NCBI RefSeq assembly: GCF_042684265.1
Contig: NZ_JBHULB010000082.1
Span: forward strand, 62,001 to 126,000
From: Croceitalea marina
Lineage (GTDB): Bacteria; Bacteroidota; Bacteroidia; Flavobacteriales; Flavobacteriaceae
Reading direction: 5' to 3'
Length of the DNA stretch: 64,000 nt
Shown here: positions 23,695 to 35,500 of the stretch, in pieces
Position numbering within the stretch: the first letter of the stretch is position 1
How the letters are laid out: each line of letters begins with the position of its first letter
The notes under the pieces: model-generated
Told to the model about the DNA's origin: nothing
The model's input: the letters and a program-made list of their open reading frames with translations, nothing else
Database searches by the model: none
Position numbers and translations under genes: made by a program

Positions 23695-25629
23695 TTATTC
23701 CAATTGTAAGATTATAAACTCTGATCTTCTGTTTACATTGTGTCTTTCGTTACTACATTCTGAATTGTTATCACACTCATTGACGAGTTGTTTTTCACCA
23801 TAGCCAATAGCGCTTTCTATTCTGTGCGCTACTATACCATTTAAAATAATGTAGTCTCTTGTGGCCTTTGCTCTTCTATCCGATAGACTTTCGTTATAAG
23901 CATCATTACCTCTTGAATCCGTATGTGATTCAATTTTTATTATCATATTAGGATATTCTTTCATCAAGAAAACAATTTTGTTCAATTCAATTGATGCATC
24001 ATATCTTATATTGTGCTTATCAAAGTCAAAATAAATCATTCCGATTTTAATTTTTAATACGCTACCTTCTCGGACAATAAGTGGGTTTAATTTGTTAAGG
24101 TTTAAAGTAACTTCATTGGAATAATTTGACTCTGTTGTAGTTGCAAATTGTCTGTCGGAACTTTCAAAACCTTCTTTGCTTGCCTTAATTAAAAAAGTTT
24201 GTGCACAAGGAAGCTCAATATTAAAATGATATTCACCAAAACTGTCGCTCATAGTTTCAGCTAGTAAATCCCCAGAGCTATCTTCTATAGTTACTATAGA
24301 ATTAGCTAAAGGTCGCTTACTCTCTTGATTTATTATATTGCCCATGACAGATTGCTTACAAGGTACTTCTATGCGTTGAAATGAATAAATATCATCATCT
24401 CCTTTTCCTCCTTCACGGTTCGAAGAAAAATATCCTTGCTGAGTTTCTTCGTTAACTATATAAGCAAAATCATCAAGTTTACCGTTCAGTGGCTTACCTA
24501 AGTTCCTTGGTCTAGAGAAAGTCTCATTTTGGTCACTCTCAAAAACATCCAAACCTCCAAGGCCTAAATGACCATCTGACGAAAAGTAAAGTTTACCTTC
24601 AGTCGCATATGGAAACATTTCCCTTCCATTTGTATTTATAGTAGGTCCCAAATTCTTAGGATTGCTATAAGAATCTTCATCCAAAATGTCGACTACAAAA
24701 ATATCTGTAGCACCTATAGAACCGGGCATATCAGATACAAAGTATAGTTTCTTACCATCTGGGCTTAAAGCGGGCTGCCCTGCGGAGTAGTTTTCATCAT
24801 TAAATGGTAACTCAATTGGAGTATTCCATGTACTATCAACCAATTTCGATTTATACAATTTTAAATGGTTGGTGCCCTCATTGTCCCTTTTAAGCTCTTT
24901 GTCTGTGTAATTGTTACGTGTAAAATACATGGTATTACCATCCGGAGTAAAAGCTACAATAGCCTCGTGATATTTACTATTTATGGTTTTTGAGAATGCT
25001 GTTACATTTTTTAAATCCAAACCACTACTTATGGTATCCGCACTAAATAAATTTAAATAGGGCTGTTCATTCCATTTATAAATTCGCGTATGAAGATTCA
25101 TAGTATCCCGACTCGACGCAAAAATAACTTGGTTCTTGTAATAGGCTGTGCCAAAGTCCGCTAGTTTCGTATTTATTGATAAGTTGGATACATAGAACTG
25201 TGGCTCCATATTTAGCAGCTTTTCCAATTCGTCTTTGTTACTAGCCAAAGTACTAATATCATATTCTGCTTCTTTTAAAACCTTCTCATATCTTTCCGTT
25301 AATAATTTTGCCATGCCGTAATTTCCAACCCCTTTCAAGGCATGTATATATCTGAAAATATAGGTTGGTTCCAAAACTTGCTCATAGTTACCGAATAGTT
25401 GTCCGTACCATTTAACCGCATTTTTCATATCGGTATTAAAGTAGTAGGCATCCCCAACTTTTTGAAGGGCCTCTTGAGAATCATCGCCTCTTTGTACTTG
25501 AGCTTGAAATTGCTTTGCTGCTCTAACATACCAAAGAGAATTAAAACTTTTTTCTGCTGAGGTATTTGTGTTTTGGGCGAACATAATGTTTGCAACACAA
25601 ACAACACTGTAAAAGAATATTTTTTTCAT
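23695..25629 (-). CDS. OmpA-family protein with PD40 propeller, adhesin partner
   Basis: A 644-aa protein with a signal peptide (residues 1-18, ending MFAQN), TPR-like helices (about 30-140), a six-bladed-propeller region with PD40 motifs (AIVAFTPDGNTMYFTRN, GQPALSPDGKKLYFVSDM, GKLYFSSDGHLGLGGLDVFE, about 215-420), a carboxypeptidase-regulatory-like beta-sandwich (about 425-515), and an OmpA peptidoglycan-binding domain (about 535-640: IYFDFDKHNIR, IKIESHTDSRGNDAYNESLSDRRAKA). Adhesin-PorP-OmpA trios are common in Bacteroidota; the OmpA end should anchor the surface complex to peptidoglycan. It is the last gene of the adhesin operon, 9 bp after the PorP/SprF gene. No clear terminator is seen between it and the convergent integrase. 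Confidence 0.9.
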   Translation of the reverse strand: MKKIFFYSVVCVANIMFAQNTNTSAEKSFNSLWYVRAAKQFQAQVQRGDDSQEALQKVGDAYYFNTDMKNAVKWYGQLFGNYEQVLEPTYIFRYIHALKGVGNYGMAKLLTERYEKVLKEAEYDISTLASNKDELEKLLNMEPQFYVSNLSINTKLADFGTAYYKNQVIFASSRDTMNLHTRIYKWNEQPYLNLFSADTISSGLDLKNVTAFSKTINSKYHEAIVAFTPDGNTMYFTRNNYTDKELKRDNEGTNHLKLYKSKLVDSTWNTPIELPFNDENYSAGQPALSPDGKKLYFVSDMPGSIGATDIFVVDILDEDSYSNPKNLGPTINTNGREMFPYATEGKLYFSSDGHLGLGGLDVFESDQNETFSRPRNLGKPLNGKLDDFAYIVNEETQQGYFSSNREGGKGDDDIYSFQRIEVPCKQSVMGNIINQESKRPLANSIVTIEDSSGDLLAETMSDSFGEYHFNIELPCAQTFLIKASKEGFESSDRQFATTTESNYSNEVTLNLNKLNPLIVREGSVLKIKIGMIYFDFDKHNIRYDASIELNKIVFLMKEYPNMIIKIESHTDSRGNDAYNESLSDRRAKATRDYIILNGIVAHRIESAIGYGEKQLVNECDNNSECSNERHNVNRRSEFIILQLE

Positions 25630-25638
25630 GCTTTTATT

Positions 25639-26562
25639 TTAATAGAATCTTGGGGATTTTACTCTTTTATCTAATGATTTAAGTTCAAATCTTAAAAAGA
25701 TTTCGTGGGTGCCGTTATTGTAATTTTGTAACTCAGTTGTGGTAAAGTCATAGGCATAGCCCACATGAAATTTTGGAGAAATATCAATACCCAATAACCC
25801 TGAAAAGGAATCATCCCATCTATAAGCTGCTCCAAGAGTTAAGGTTTCTTTTATTAAAAAATTAGCGGACAAATCAGCAATTATTGGCGCACCAGGAACC
25901 CACTTTACAAAAACAGCTGGTTTAAATAATACATCTTGATTAAGTTGAAAAACTCGTCCTCCGGTTATAAAATAATGTAATCTCTCGGTTGCTATTTTTT
26001 GAACCGAGCCATCGTAATGCTCTTCTGAGAAAAAGTTTGGAATCGCTACACCAAAATAACCTTTATTGGTATGATAGTAAATTCCTGCTCCAATGGTCGG
26101 AAAGAATTTATTTTCAATATTATTTTGAAAGGCAACATCGGTTTGGTCGTCAAATAACCCTCTGGAAAAATCTACGTTAAATAATCGCCCTCCACCTTTT
26201 AATCCAAAGGACAACCTTTTATCATCGCGGTTTAAACGAATAGTATATGCAAAATTGGCATCAAAAAACGTTTCATTAGCTGGGCCAAGTTCATCATTAG
26301 TTAAAATCACCCCTAAACCAACGTTGTTTCCAACAGGGCCGTCAATGGCTAACACTTGACTTGTTGGGGCACCATTTAATCCAACCCATTGCGTTCTATA
26401 CATACCTAGAATGGATAAATGACCTCTTGATCCGGCATATGCTGGATTAACACTAAGCGTGTTATACATGTATTGGGTAAACTGAGGGTCTTGTTGTCCA
26501 AACAGGGAAGAACCAAAACCGGTACATATTATTAGTAAAATATATTTTAAATAACTTTTCAT
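25639..26562 (-). CDS. PorP/SprF family outer-membrane protein
   Basis: A 307-aa beta-barrel protein with a signal peptide (residues 1-22, ending LFGQQ) and the PorP/SprF signature at the start of the mature part: DPQFTQYMYNTLSVNPAYAGSRGHLSI and GMYRTQWVGLNGAP. The remaining sequence is alternating strands ending in LRFELKSL. In Flavobacterium, SprF-type proteins are needed for secretion and surface attachment of their cognate SprB-like adhesins with type B CTDs. This copy is 33 bp after the giant adhesin gene and is very likely its dedicated partner. Confidence 0.92.
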   Translation of the reverse strand: MKSYLKYILLIICTGFGSSLFGQQDPQFTQYMYNTLSVNPAYAGSRGHLSILGMYRTQWVGLNGAPTSQVLAIDGPVGNNVGLGVILTNDELGPANETFFDANFAYTIRLNRDDKRLSFGLKGGGRLFNVDFSRGLFDDQTDVAFQNNIENKFFPTIGAGIYYHTNKGYFGVAIPNFFSEEHYDGSVQKIATERLHYFITGGRVFQLNQDVLFKPAVFVKWVPGAPIIADLSANFLIKETLTLGAAYRWDDSFSGLLGIDISPKFHVGYAYDFTTTELQNYNNGTHEIFLRFELKSLDKRVKSPRFY

Positions 26563-26595
26563 TATAGAAGCTTTTATTGAAATTTTATTATCGGT

Positions 26596-29500
26596 TTATC
26601 TATTAATATATAGCCAGTCTGAAACAGGTTCTGAGCCATCTCCTAACTCAAGTATGTAATAATAAGTACCAACAGGCAGAAGTTCTTGTTCACTTATAGT
26701 GGCTCTTCCGTTAGAAAGACCATCCCAAGTATTATCATAATTCTTCTGCTCAAAAACAATGTTCCCCCATCTATTATAGACACGTAGCACATTATTAGGA
26801 TATCTTGAAATACAATCAATTTGAAATAAATCGTTTACGCCGTCATCATTGGGTGAAAACTCATTGTAAATAGTCAAACAGGTAGGATCAATTGTGGCTT
26901 GATCTGAATCATTGGATTCATTTAAATCTATTTGATCCACAAATGCTAGGTTAGCTGTGTTGATATAGTCATCTTCTTCTAAAACTTCTACGTTAATGAT
27001 TAAAGTGGCCGTTTCGGAACTTGCTAATACTGGAATTTCCCAGAATCCATCCACCTGGTCGAATGCGCCCATAGAAGCCTGTGAACTTTGGTAAGCATAA
27101 CCGTTTGGTAATAACTCTTCAATACCAACGTTCGTGGCATCAGAAATTCCTAAGTTACTAATGGTAATAGTAAATTGAATTTCATCACCAATCTTAGGTC
27201 TTTCATTGCTTACTATTTTGTCTACCGAAATATCAACTGATTGCGGAACTACAGTTACACTTGCTTCATCATCATCGGCCAAACCGTCAGCCAAGTCATC
27301 AATAGATGAATCTTCATTGATATTACTATCAGGGTCAGCTTGATTACTGGCTGTTATTTCAGCAATATTGGTATACTCTCCATCCGTACCTGTCGGTGCA
27401 TTTACTTGTAAAAGCACTATTAAGGTTTCAGTAGTACCATTTGGTATTACCCCATTGGTATTCCAAACTCCTGTATTAGGGTCGTATACCCCGGCAGTAC
27501 TTAAATGGGACTGATAAGTGTATCCACTTGGTACAACATCTGTAACCACAACACCCGTAGCATCACTATCACCACTATTGGTAAGGTTAATAGTAAACTC
27601 TATAATGTCACCGACATTTGGGTTTAATTCATCCACCTCTTTAGTTAGGCTCAAATCAGCTAGACCTGTTGGAACAGGGGTAACGGTGTCTTGATCATCT
27701 TCAGAGTTAAGATTATTATCTGGTGACGAATCGGGGTCAAAAGTATCAAGTGCAATTAATTCTGCAGTGTTGGAGTAATCACCGTTTGTTAAAACGGTAG
27801 CAACAATATCTAAGGTTTCAGAAGCTCCATTTAATAAGCCTGTAATATTCCAAGAACCGATGACTTCATCATAAGTTCCTGAGGATGGTACCGCATTTAC
27901 AAATTCATAACCAGATGCTAGAATGTCTTCTACAACAAGGCCTGTGGCATCGCTTGGACCATCATTGGTTACAGTAATAGTAAATGTTATTTGAGAACCA
28001 ACTGAAGGATTTGCATTATCGACTGTTTTTAATACAGAGATATCGGTTATAACTCTTGGTAAAGTCACTTGTTCGTCTTGATCATCTTCATTGATATCAT
28101 TGTTGTTAGGTGTGGAATTTGGGTCTAATTCGTTAACTGCAATAACTTCTGCAACATTTGCATAACTTCCTGTAGTATTTATACCAACTACAATATTAAG
28201 TTCAATTGTGGCATCAGCAGCGAGGCTAGTAACATTCCAAATTCCTGTTCCCGGATTATAAAGACCCCCGCTATCATCAGAAATATAAGTATAACCCGAG
28301 GGTAACGTCTCATTAACCTGAATGCCTGTTGCGGCACTAGGCCCAGCATTATTCAGAGTCAATGTGAAGGTTATAGTGTCTGAAACATCAGGAAATTCAT
28401 TATCCACTGTTTTGACCAGTGAGAGGTCAGCTAGTGGTGTCGGAGTGGTGTCCGCATTATCTTGATCATCTTCCGAAGCAATATCATTCGCTGGTGTGGA
28501 ATCAATATCATTATTATTAGAACCTGTAATTTCCGCACTATTGCTATAATTTCCAGAAGGATTAACAACTACTACAATATTCAAGGTTTCCGTCGTTCCA
28601 TTTGGAATTACACCATTCAAAGACCATAAACCTGAAGCTTCATTATAGACCCCAGCTGTGCTATTGTTAGATACATAAGTATAACCGTCTGGAAGTAAAT
28701 CAACCACTTCAACGCCACTAGCGTCACTTGGACCGTTATTGATTAAACTCAAGGTAAATATGACTTCATTACCCACAAATGGAGATGCGTCATTAACGGT
28801 CTTGGTCAATTCGAGATCTGAAACTAGAACCGGAGTTGGCTCGATAGTTTCTTGATCATCTTCGGTGTCATCATTATTTGAAGGTTCTGAATCTATATCA
28901 AATTCATTCAAGTCTGTTAGTTCCGCGGTATTAGTATACGTGCCATTTGCCAAAACATTAGCAGTAATGATAATTGTTTCAGTGATACCGTTGTCCAAAT
29001 CTCCAATAGTCCATGAACCATTTAGATCTTCGTAAATTCCGTTTGTAGGTGTAGCACTTACAAATTCATAGCCAGATTCCAATAAGTCTGTCACAACGAT
29101 ATTTGTAGCATCACTTGGTCCATCATTGGTTACAGTTACAGTAAATTCAACCTCTCCTCCAATGTTGGGGGTCATATCATTAGCAACTTTGGTTACTGAA
29201 ATGTCAACCAATGGTCTTGGTGAAACAACAACCTCGTCTTGGTCGTCTTCACTAAGAATATCATTATTTGGTGTTGAGTCAATATCTAATTCTGTATGTG
29301 AGATGACCTCTGCAATATTTGTGTAGACTCCGATGGTATTTACTGTAGCCACGATATTTAATACTGTTGTATTTCCAATACCTAGATTTCCAATATTCCA
29401 ATTTCCTGTTGTATCATCGTAAGCCCCTACCGAATCATCTGATACATAAGTGAAGCCGGAAGGTAACTGATCTAAGACTTGAAGGTTAGTAGCTTCGCTT

Positions 29501-32500
29501 GGTCCTTCATTAGTAACCGTTATAGTGAAGGTAATGTCCGTATTAACATCAGGTGTATCATTGCTAACAGTTTTGTCCAGAGAAATGTCAATAGTGCTTA
29601 TTGGTGATACCGTAACATCATCTTGATCATCTTCTGTCAAAATATCATTGTTTGGTGTAGAATCTATATCAAAGACATCAGACGCAGTCACTTCTGCAAC
29701 ATTGGTATAATTTCCTGTGGGATTTACTAAAACATCTATTACTAGAGTTTCTGAACCTCCGCTAGAAATATCACCAACCAACCAAACCCCGGTACTTTCA
29801 TTATAGATTCCGGAAGTTGAACTATATAGTATAAAATCGAAACCGGTAGGAAGTAAATCTTGCACTACTACGTCATTGGCATCTTGTGGACCATCATTGA
29901 AAACCGTAATTTCAAAACTAATTTCAGTTCCCACTTGCGGACTAGTATCGCCATCAACAACTATTTTGGTCAATGATAAATCTGCAACGTTCGGTGTAAG
30001 GTTTATAGCATCTTCATCATCGTCGTCACCTTGACCATTACCATCTTCATCAATAGCATTACCAGTAGTAGGGTCACTATCTGGGTCAAATTGGTCAGAT
30101 GCGGTAATACTCGCCACATTTAAGTATTCATCGAATGCCCCTGTAGGTGCATTTACAGTTGCTTCATAAGTTACTGAAGTTGAACCACCATTAGCTAGTA
30201 CTGTTAGACCCGTCCAGCTTGCGGTATTTACTGCTGACGAACCACCATTATTTACTGTAGTTAAAGTAAATCCTGAAGGTAAAATATCTTCTAAAGCAAC
30301 ATTTGTTGCAATGTTAGGTCCTAAGTTATTAATCGTTAATGTAAACATTACGGTATCTCCAACATTTGGACTTGGGGTACTTGCAGTTTTAGTGAGGCTT
30401 AAATCTGCCTGTTGTGGTATGATGGTAATATTATCTTCATCATCTTCACTTTGATCACCATCATCGTTGTTTGGAGCGCTATCTGTATCAAATTGGTCAG
30501 CAGCGGTAACTTCAACTCGGTTTTTATACTCATCAACTGCTCCAGTTGGAGCTAAAACTTGTGCATTAAATGTCAAGGATATGCTATTAGAACCCAATGG
30601 AATGTTTAATCCAGACCAAGAAACAACTCCGGCTCCAAACGAACCACCATTACTAATACTAGTTACATTGCTATAACCAGAAGGAAGAATATCTTCAACA
30701 GCAACCCCGGTGGCAGGTGCATTACCTAAGTTGCTGATTGCTATTGTGAAGGTAACAACGTCACCAACATTTGGATTACTTATACTAACAGATTTGTCAA
30801 GATCTAAATCAATAAGCTGTGGTGTTATTTCAAAAAAGTCTTCATCATCTTCATCTTGGTCACCATCATCATTGAAAGGCTCACTATCTGGGTCTGATTG
30901 GTCGCTTGCCGCAACCTCCGCAATATTTAAATATTCATCAATATCACCAGAAGGTTCGTTTACTGTAACTTCATAAGATAAGGTAGTGTTGCCAACTGGC
31001 AGTGAGGCAATATCCCAACTTAAGAAAATACCTGCAATGGAAGTACCGCCATTGTTGACGGTTCCTAAGGTGTAGCCTCTTGGTACTTCATCTTCAATAA
31101 CTACATTAGTTGCAGTGTTTGGACCTGCATTGGTTATTGTAAGTTCAAAAACCAAGGTATCACCTATGTTAGGAGTCGCACTGGATCCAGCACTAATATC
31201 TTTTACTAAACTAAGGTCGGCGGATTGCAAAGAGAATGGGGAAATTGCCTCATCATCTTCACTTTGGTCTCCATCGTCATTGTTTGGTGTACTGTCGACA
31301 TCAGGTAAATCAGAGGCCGTAATTTCACCGGTTGTATTGTAATTTCCAGACTCATTTACGGTTACGTCATATGTAAAGTTAGAAGTATCACCATTTGCAA
31401 CATTAACATTGCTCCAAGTGATTGTCCCGCTACCTGGGTTGTAAACACCGCCACCACTAATGCTGCCTGGAACAATTGTAAACCCAGAAGGAACTACAAC
31501 CACTATTTCAACTCCAGTAGCATCACCAGTTTCAATGGTATCGTCATTGGTCAACGCTACGGTATAGGTAACGGTATCGCCCGCATTACCCGAAGTTGGT
31601 ACGCTTGAGATATCTAGTTCAAGATCTACTTGTTCAAGGGTAATACTTGAAGCGCTCTCATCATCTTCACTTTGGTCACCATCGTCGTTCCCAGGGGTAC
31701 TGTCCGGGTCCAATTGATCGCTCGCCGTGATTTCAGCCGTGTTATTGTACTCTCCGCCCGATCCGGTGGGCATGTTCACTACAGCCTCAAACGAAACCGT
31801 GGTAGAACTCCCGCTGGTCACCGATAGGCCGCTCCAGCTTATCTCGTTTCCGGAAACAGACCCACCATTGTTCACCGTTCCTATGGTATAACCACTGGGA
31901 ACAACATCTGAAACCGCAACCCCACTTGCGTTCGAAGTCCCTGCATTGGATATCTCTAAGGAAAAGGTGACCGTCTCACCAACACTTGCCGTGGTGGGAC
32001 TCACAGTCTTCAACAAACTTAAATCAGACGATTGAAGGGTAAAAGTGGCGTTTGTCTCGTCATCTTCGCTCTGATCGCCATCATCGTTGTTTGGTAAACT
32101 ATCGGGATCCAGTAAATCCGATGCCGTAATCTGGGCAATATTGGTGTAGTTTCCGCTCGCATTAACACTTACATCATACGTTAAATTTTGCGTAGCTCCA
32201 TTGGTTACCGATAGGTTGTCCCATGTTATGGTCAGACTTCCTGGGTTATAGAAACCGCCATTACTTATGGTACCACCAACAATATCAAAACCGTTTGGAA
32301 GTGTATCTACGATGGAAACCCCGGTTGCATCTCCTGTCCCATTATTCTCTAAAGAAATGGTAAAGGTTAAAATATCCCCAACATTTCCGTTAGATGAGGA
32401 TATGGATTTCGTTAGTTCTAAATCCGCAACCTCTAATACAATCGCAGATGCACTCTCATCATCTTCGCTTTGATCCCCATTATCGTTGTTTGGAGTACTA

Positions 32501-35500
32501 TCTGGATCTATTTGATCACTTGCCGTTATTTCGGCTGTGTTGTTGTATTCCCCACTTGCTCCTGTTGGCATGTTCACCACTGCTTCAAAAGAAACTGAGG
32601 TAGAACCGCCACTTGTTACGGTAAGGCCCGTCCATGTTATTTCATTCCCAATCCGGGTTCCTCCATTGTTGATGGTGCCAATTGTATAGCCTCCAGGCAC
32701 AAGGTCGGCAATTGAAACACCTGTAGCATTGCTAGTTCCAGCATTGGAAATAGCGAGTGTAAACGTTACGGTCTCCCCAACACTAGCTGTGGTGGGACTC
32801 ACAGTTTTTAACAGACTTAAATCCGCTGACTGTAAGGTGAAGGAAGCAAGTGCTTCATCGTCCTCGCTCTGGTCCCCATCATCATTGTTGGGCGTACTGT
32901 CCAGGTCGGGCAAGTCCGAAGTCGTAATCTCTCCCGTGGTATCGTAATTGCCACTGGGGTTCACCGTAACATCGTACGTGAAGTCCGTTGTTGTCCCATT
33001 GGTAAGGGAAACACCGCTCCAAGTTATCGTCCCGCTCCCAGAGTTGTACACCCCTCCGTTGCTAATACTTCCCGGTACTATGGTAAAGCCCGATGGTACC
33101 ACAACTACAACATCCACACCGGTGGCGTCCCCCGTTGCAACGGTATCGTCATTGGTCAAGGAAACCGTGTAGGTCACCGTGTCGCCAGCATTGCCAGATG
33201 TAGGGGCACTGCTTATGCCAAGTTCCAAATCCACTTGTTCCAAGGTAATCCCCGAAGCGCTCTCGTCATCCTCACTTTGATTCCCATCATCGTTCCCTGG
33301 CGTACTGTCCGGGTCCAATTGATCGCTCGCCGTAATCTCAGCCGTGTTCGTGTACTCTCCGGCGGCTCCCGTGGGCATGCTCACCGCAGCTTCAAACGAA
33401 ACCGTGGTGGAACCCCCGCTGGTCACCGATAGGCCGCTCCAGCTTATCTCGTTTCCGGAAACAGACCCACCATTGTTCACCGTGCCTATGGTATAACCAC
33501 TGGGAACAACATCCGAAACCGCAATCCCGCTCGCATTGGAAGTACCCGCATTGGAGACCTCCAAACTAAAGGTCACTGTTTCGCCTACACTTGCCGTGGT
33601 GGGACTCACCGTCTTCAATAAACTTAAATCCGAAGATTGAAGGGTAATCGCTGTTGTACTTTGATCATCTTCTGCAGGACTGGCATTGTTTACCGTAGAA
33701 TCTGGATCGGGTTGATCACTTGCCGTTATCTCAGCGGTATTGTCATATACACCTGTCGTATTGACGGTAGCATCGAAAGAAAGGTCTAGGGTAGCTCCAA
33801 ATACCACAGTCAGATTGGACCATACTATTGATAAATCCCCTGCATTAAAAACACCACCATTACTAACCGTTCCTGGAACTAGGGTATATCCGCTTGGAAC
33901 AATATCTTCAACAGTAACTCCGGTAGCATCAGAATTGCCAAAAGCAGTACCATCATTGTTAAAAATAGAAATGGTAAAGGTAACCGTGTCACCGGCGTTT
34001 ACGCTAGTAGGATTTACCGTCTTGGTCAACTCCAAATCAGCCATCCCTAAAATGGTTAGTGTCATGGTATCCGAAACATCGGCACAGATGCCATTAGATA
34101 CGGTCCATTCAAATACATAGTCTCCCACATCAACACCAAAGACCTCTGTATCTGGGGCAGTGTCATCTACAAAACTTGCTGTAGTGGGTCCAGAAATCTG
34201 GGTCCAAAGCCCTGTGCCAACAGTCGTTGGAGTAGCTGCAAGGGCGATGGTAGAAAATTGTTGAATTGTTTGATCCGGCCCAGCATCCGCTATTATCGGC
34301 TGGGATAGAATCACAATTTCCATAGTATCTGTAAGTGTACATCCCCCATTGCTTGCAGTCCAGGTGAATTCGTACGTTCCAGCTTCCAAATCAGAAACTG
34401 GCGTATTGGGATTGTTTACATCCGTAATTGTGGCAGGAGTTCCAAATTGTGTTATCCCAGGCCCGGCTGTTTGGTTCCATGTTCCTGTTCCTGTAGTTAG
34501 TGCTACAGCTGCCAAGTTTGCTGAAGTGGCATCACAAAAATCTTGGTCTGGGCCTGCATCAGCATCTGAAGGTGGGACGTCGGTAAAGGTAATTTCAACC
34601 GTATCCACACTAGGTGCACATAAGGATGGGTTAACAAAGGTTGTTCCATTGGTAACCGTCCATGTAAGTTCGTAAGTACCCAAAATTGTGATATTGGATA
34701 AGGTTGTAGTGGGAGAATTTGGACTATCAATTACCGCGACACCTCCAGATGGATCGTTGGAAAATGTCCATGTACCAATTCCAGCAGTTGGGGGAACGGC
34801 ATTCATTTGAGCATCCAATTGGCAAGCATCCGTCTGATCTGCACCAGCGTCTGCGGTGGAAGGTGCTTCAAAAACTTCAATGCGCACAACATCCGCAGTA
34901 TCCGTACAATTGCCAGATTCAAAGTTCCATTCCAAAATATAAACTCCCGGTACTGATAGGTTTGATATTGTAGATGTTGGACTGTTGGGGGAATCAATGG
35001 TAGCTAAACTCCCTGAGGGTTCATTGGCAAAACGCCATTCCGCATTGGAAACATCAACTGGTGGTGAATTTCCGGCTAAAGTGGTCTGAAATGGAGCTCC
35101 AATATCTGCGGTACACAAAATCTGGTCTAGTCCCGCATTGGGATCAATAGAAGGCGCCGTACTAGAAACAACGGTCACCACTTTTGTATCCGTACCACAC
35201 GCATAATCCGTTGTAAAAGTGAACTCGTATGTACTTCCAGCAACAATCTCGATTTCGGCTACATTACTATTTGCCGGATTTTGATTTATGGAAACACCTG
35301 TCGTCGGACCTGAGGTTTGTGCCCAAGTACCTGTAGCACCAAAGGTAGCTTCCACCAAAAAATTTGTTATCTCACAAAACTGCAATGTTTCATCATCTCC
35401 GGCAGGTGCAAATACTTCTACTTGTAAATCTGCAAATGAGGTTGGGCAATTGCTATCCCCTGCTATGGTCCATCTGAAATTGTAAATTCCCGATACTAAA

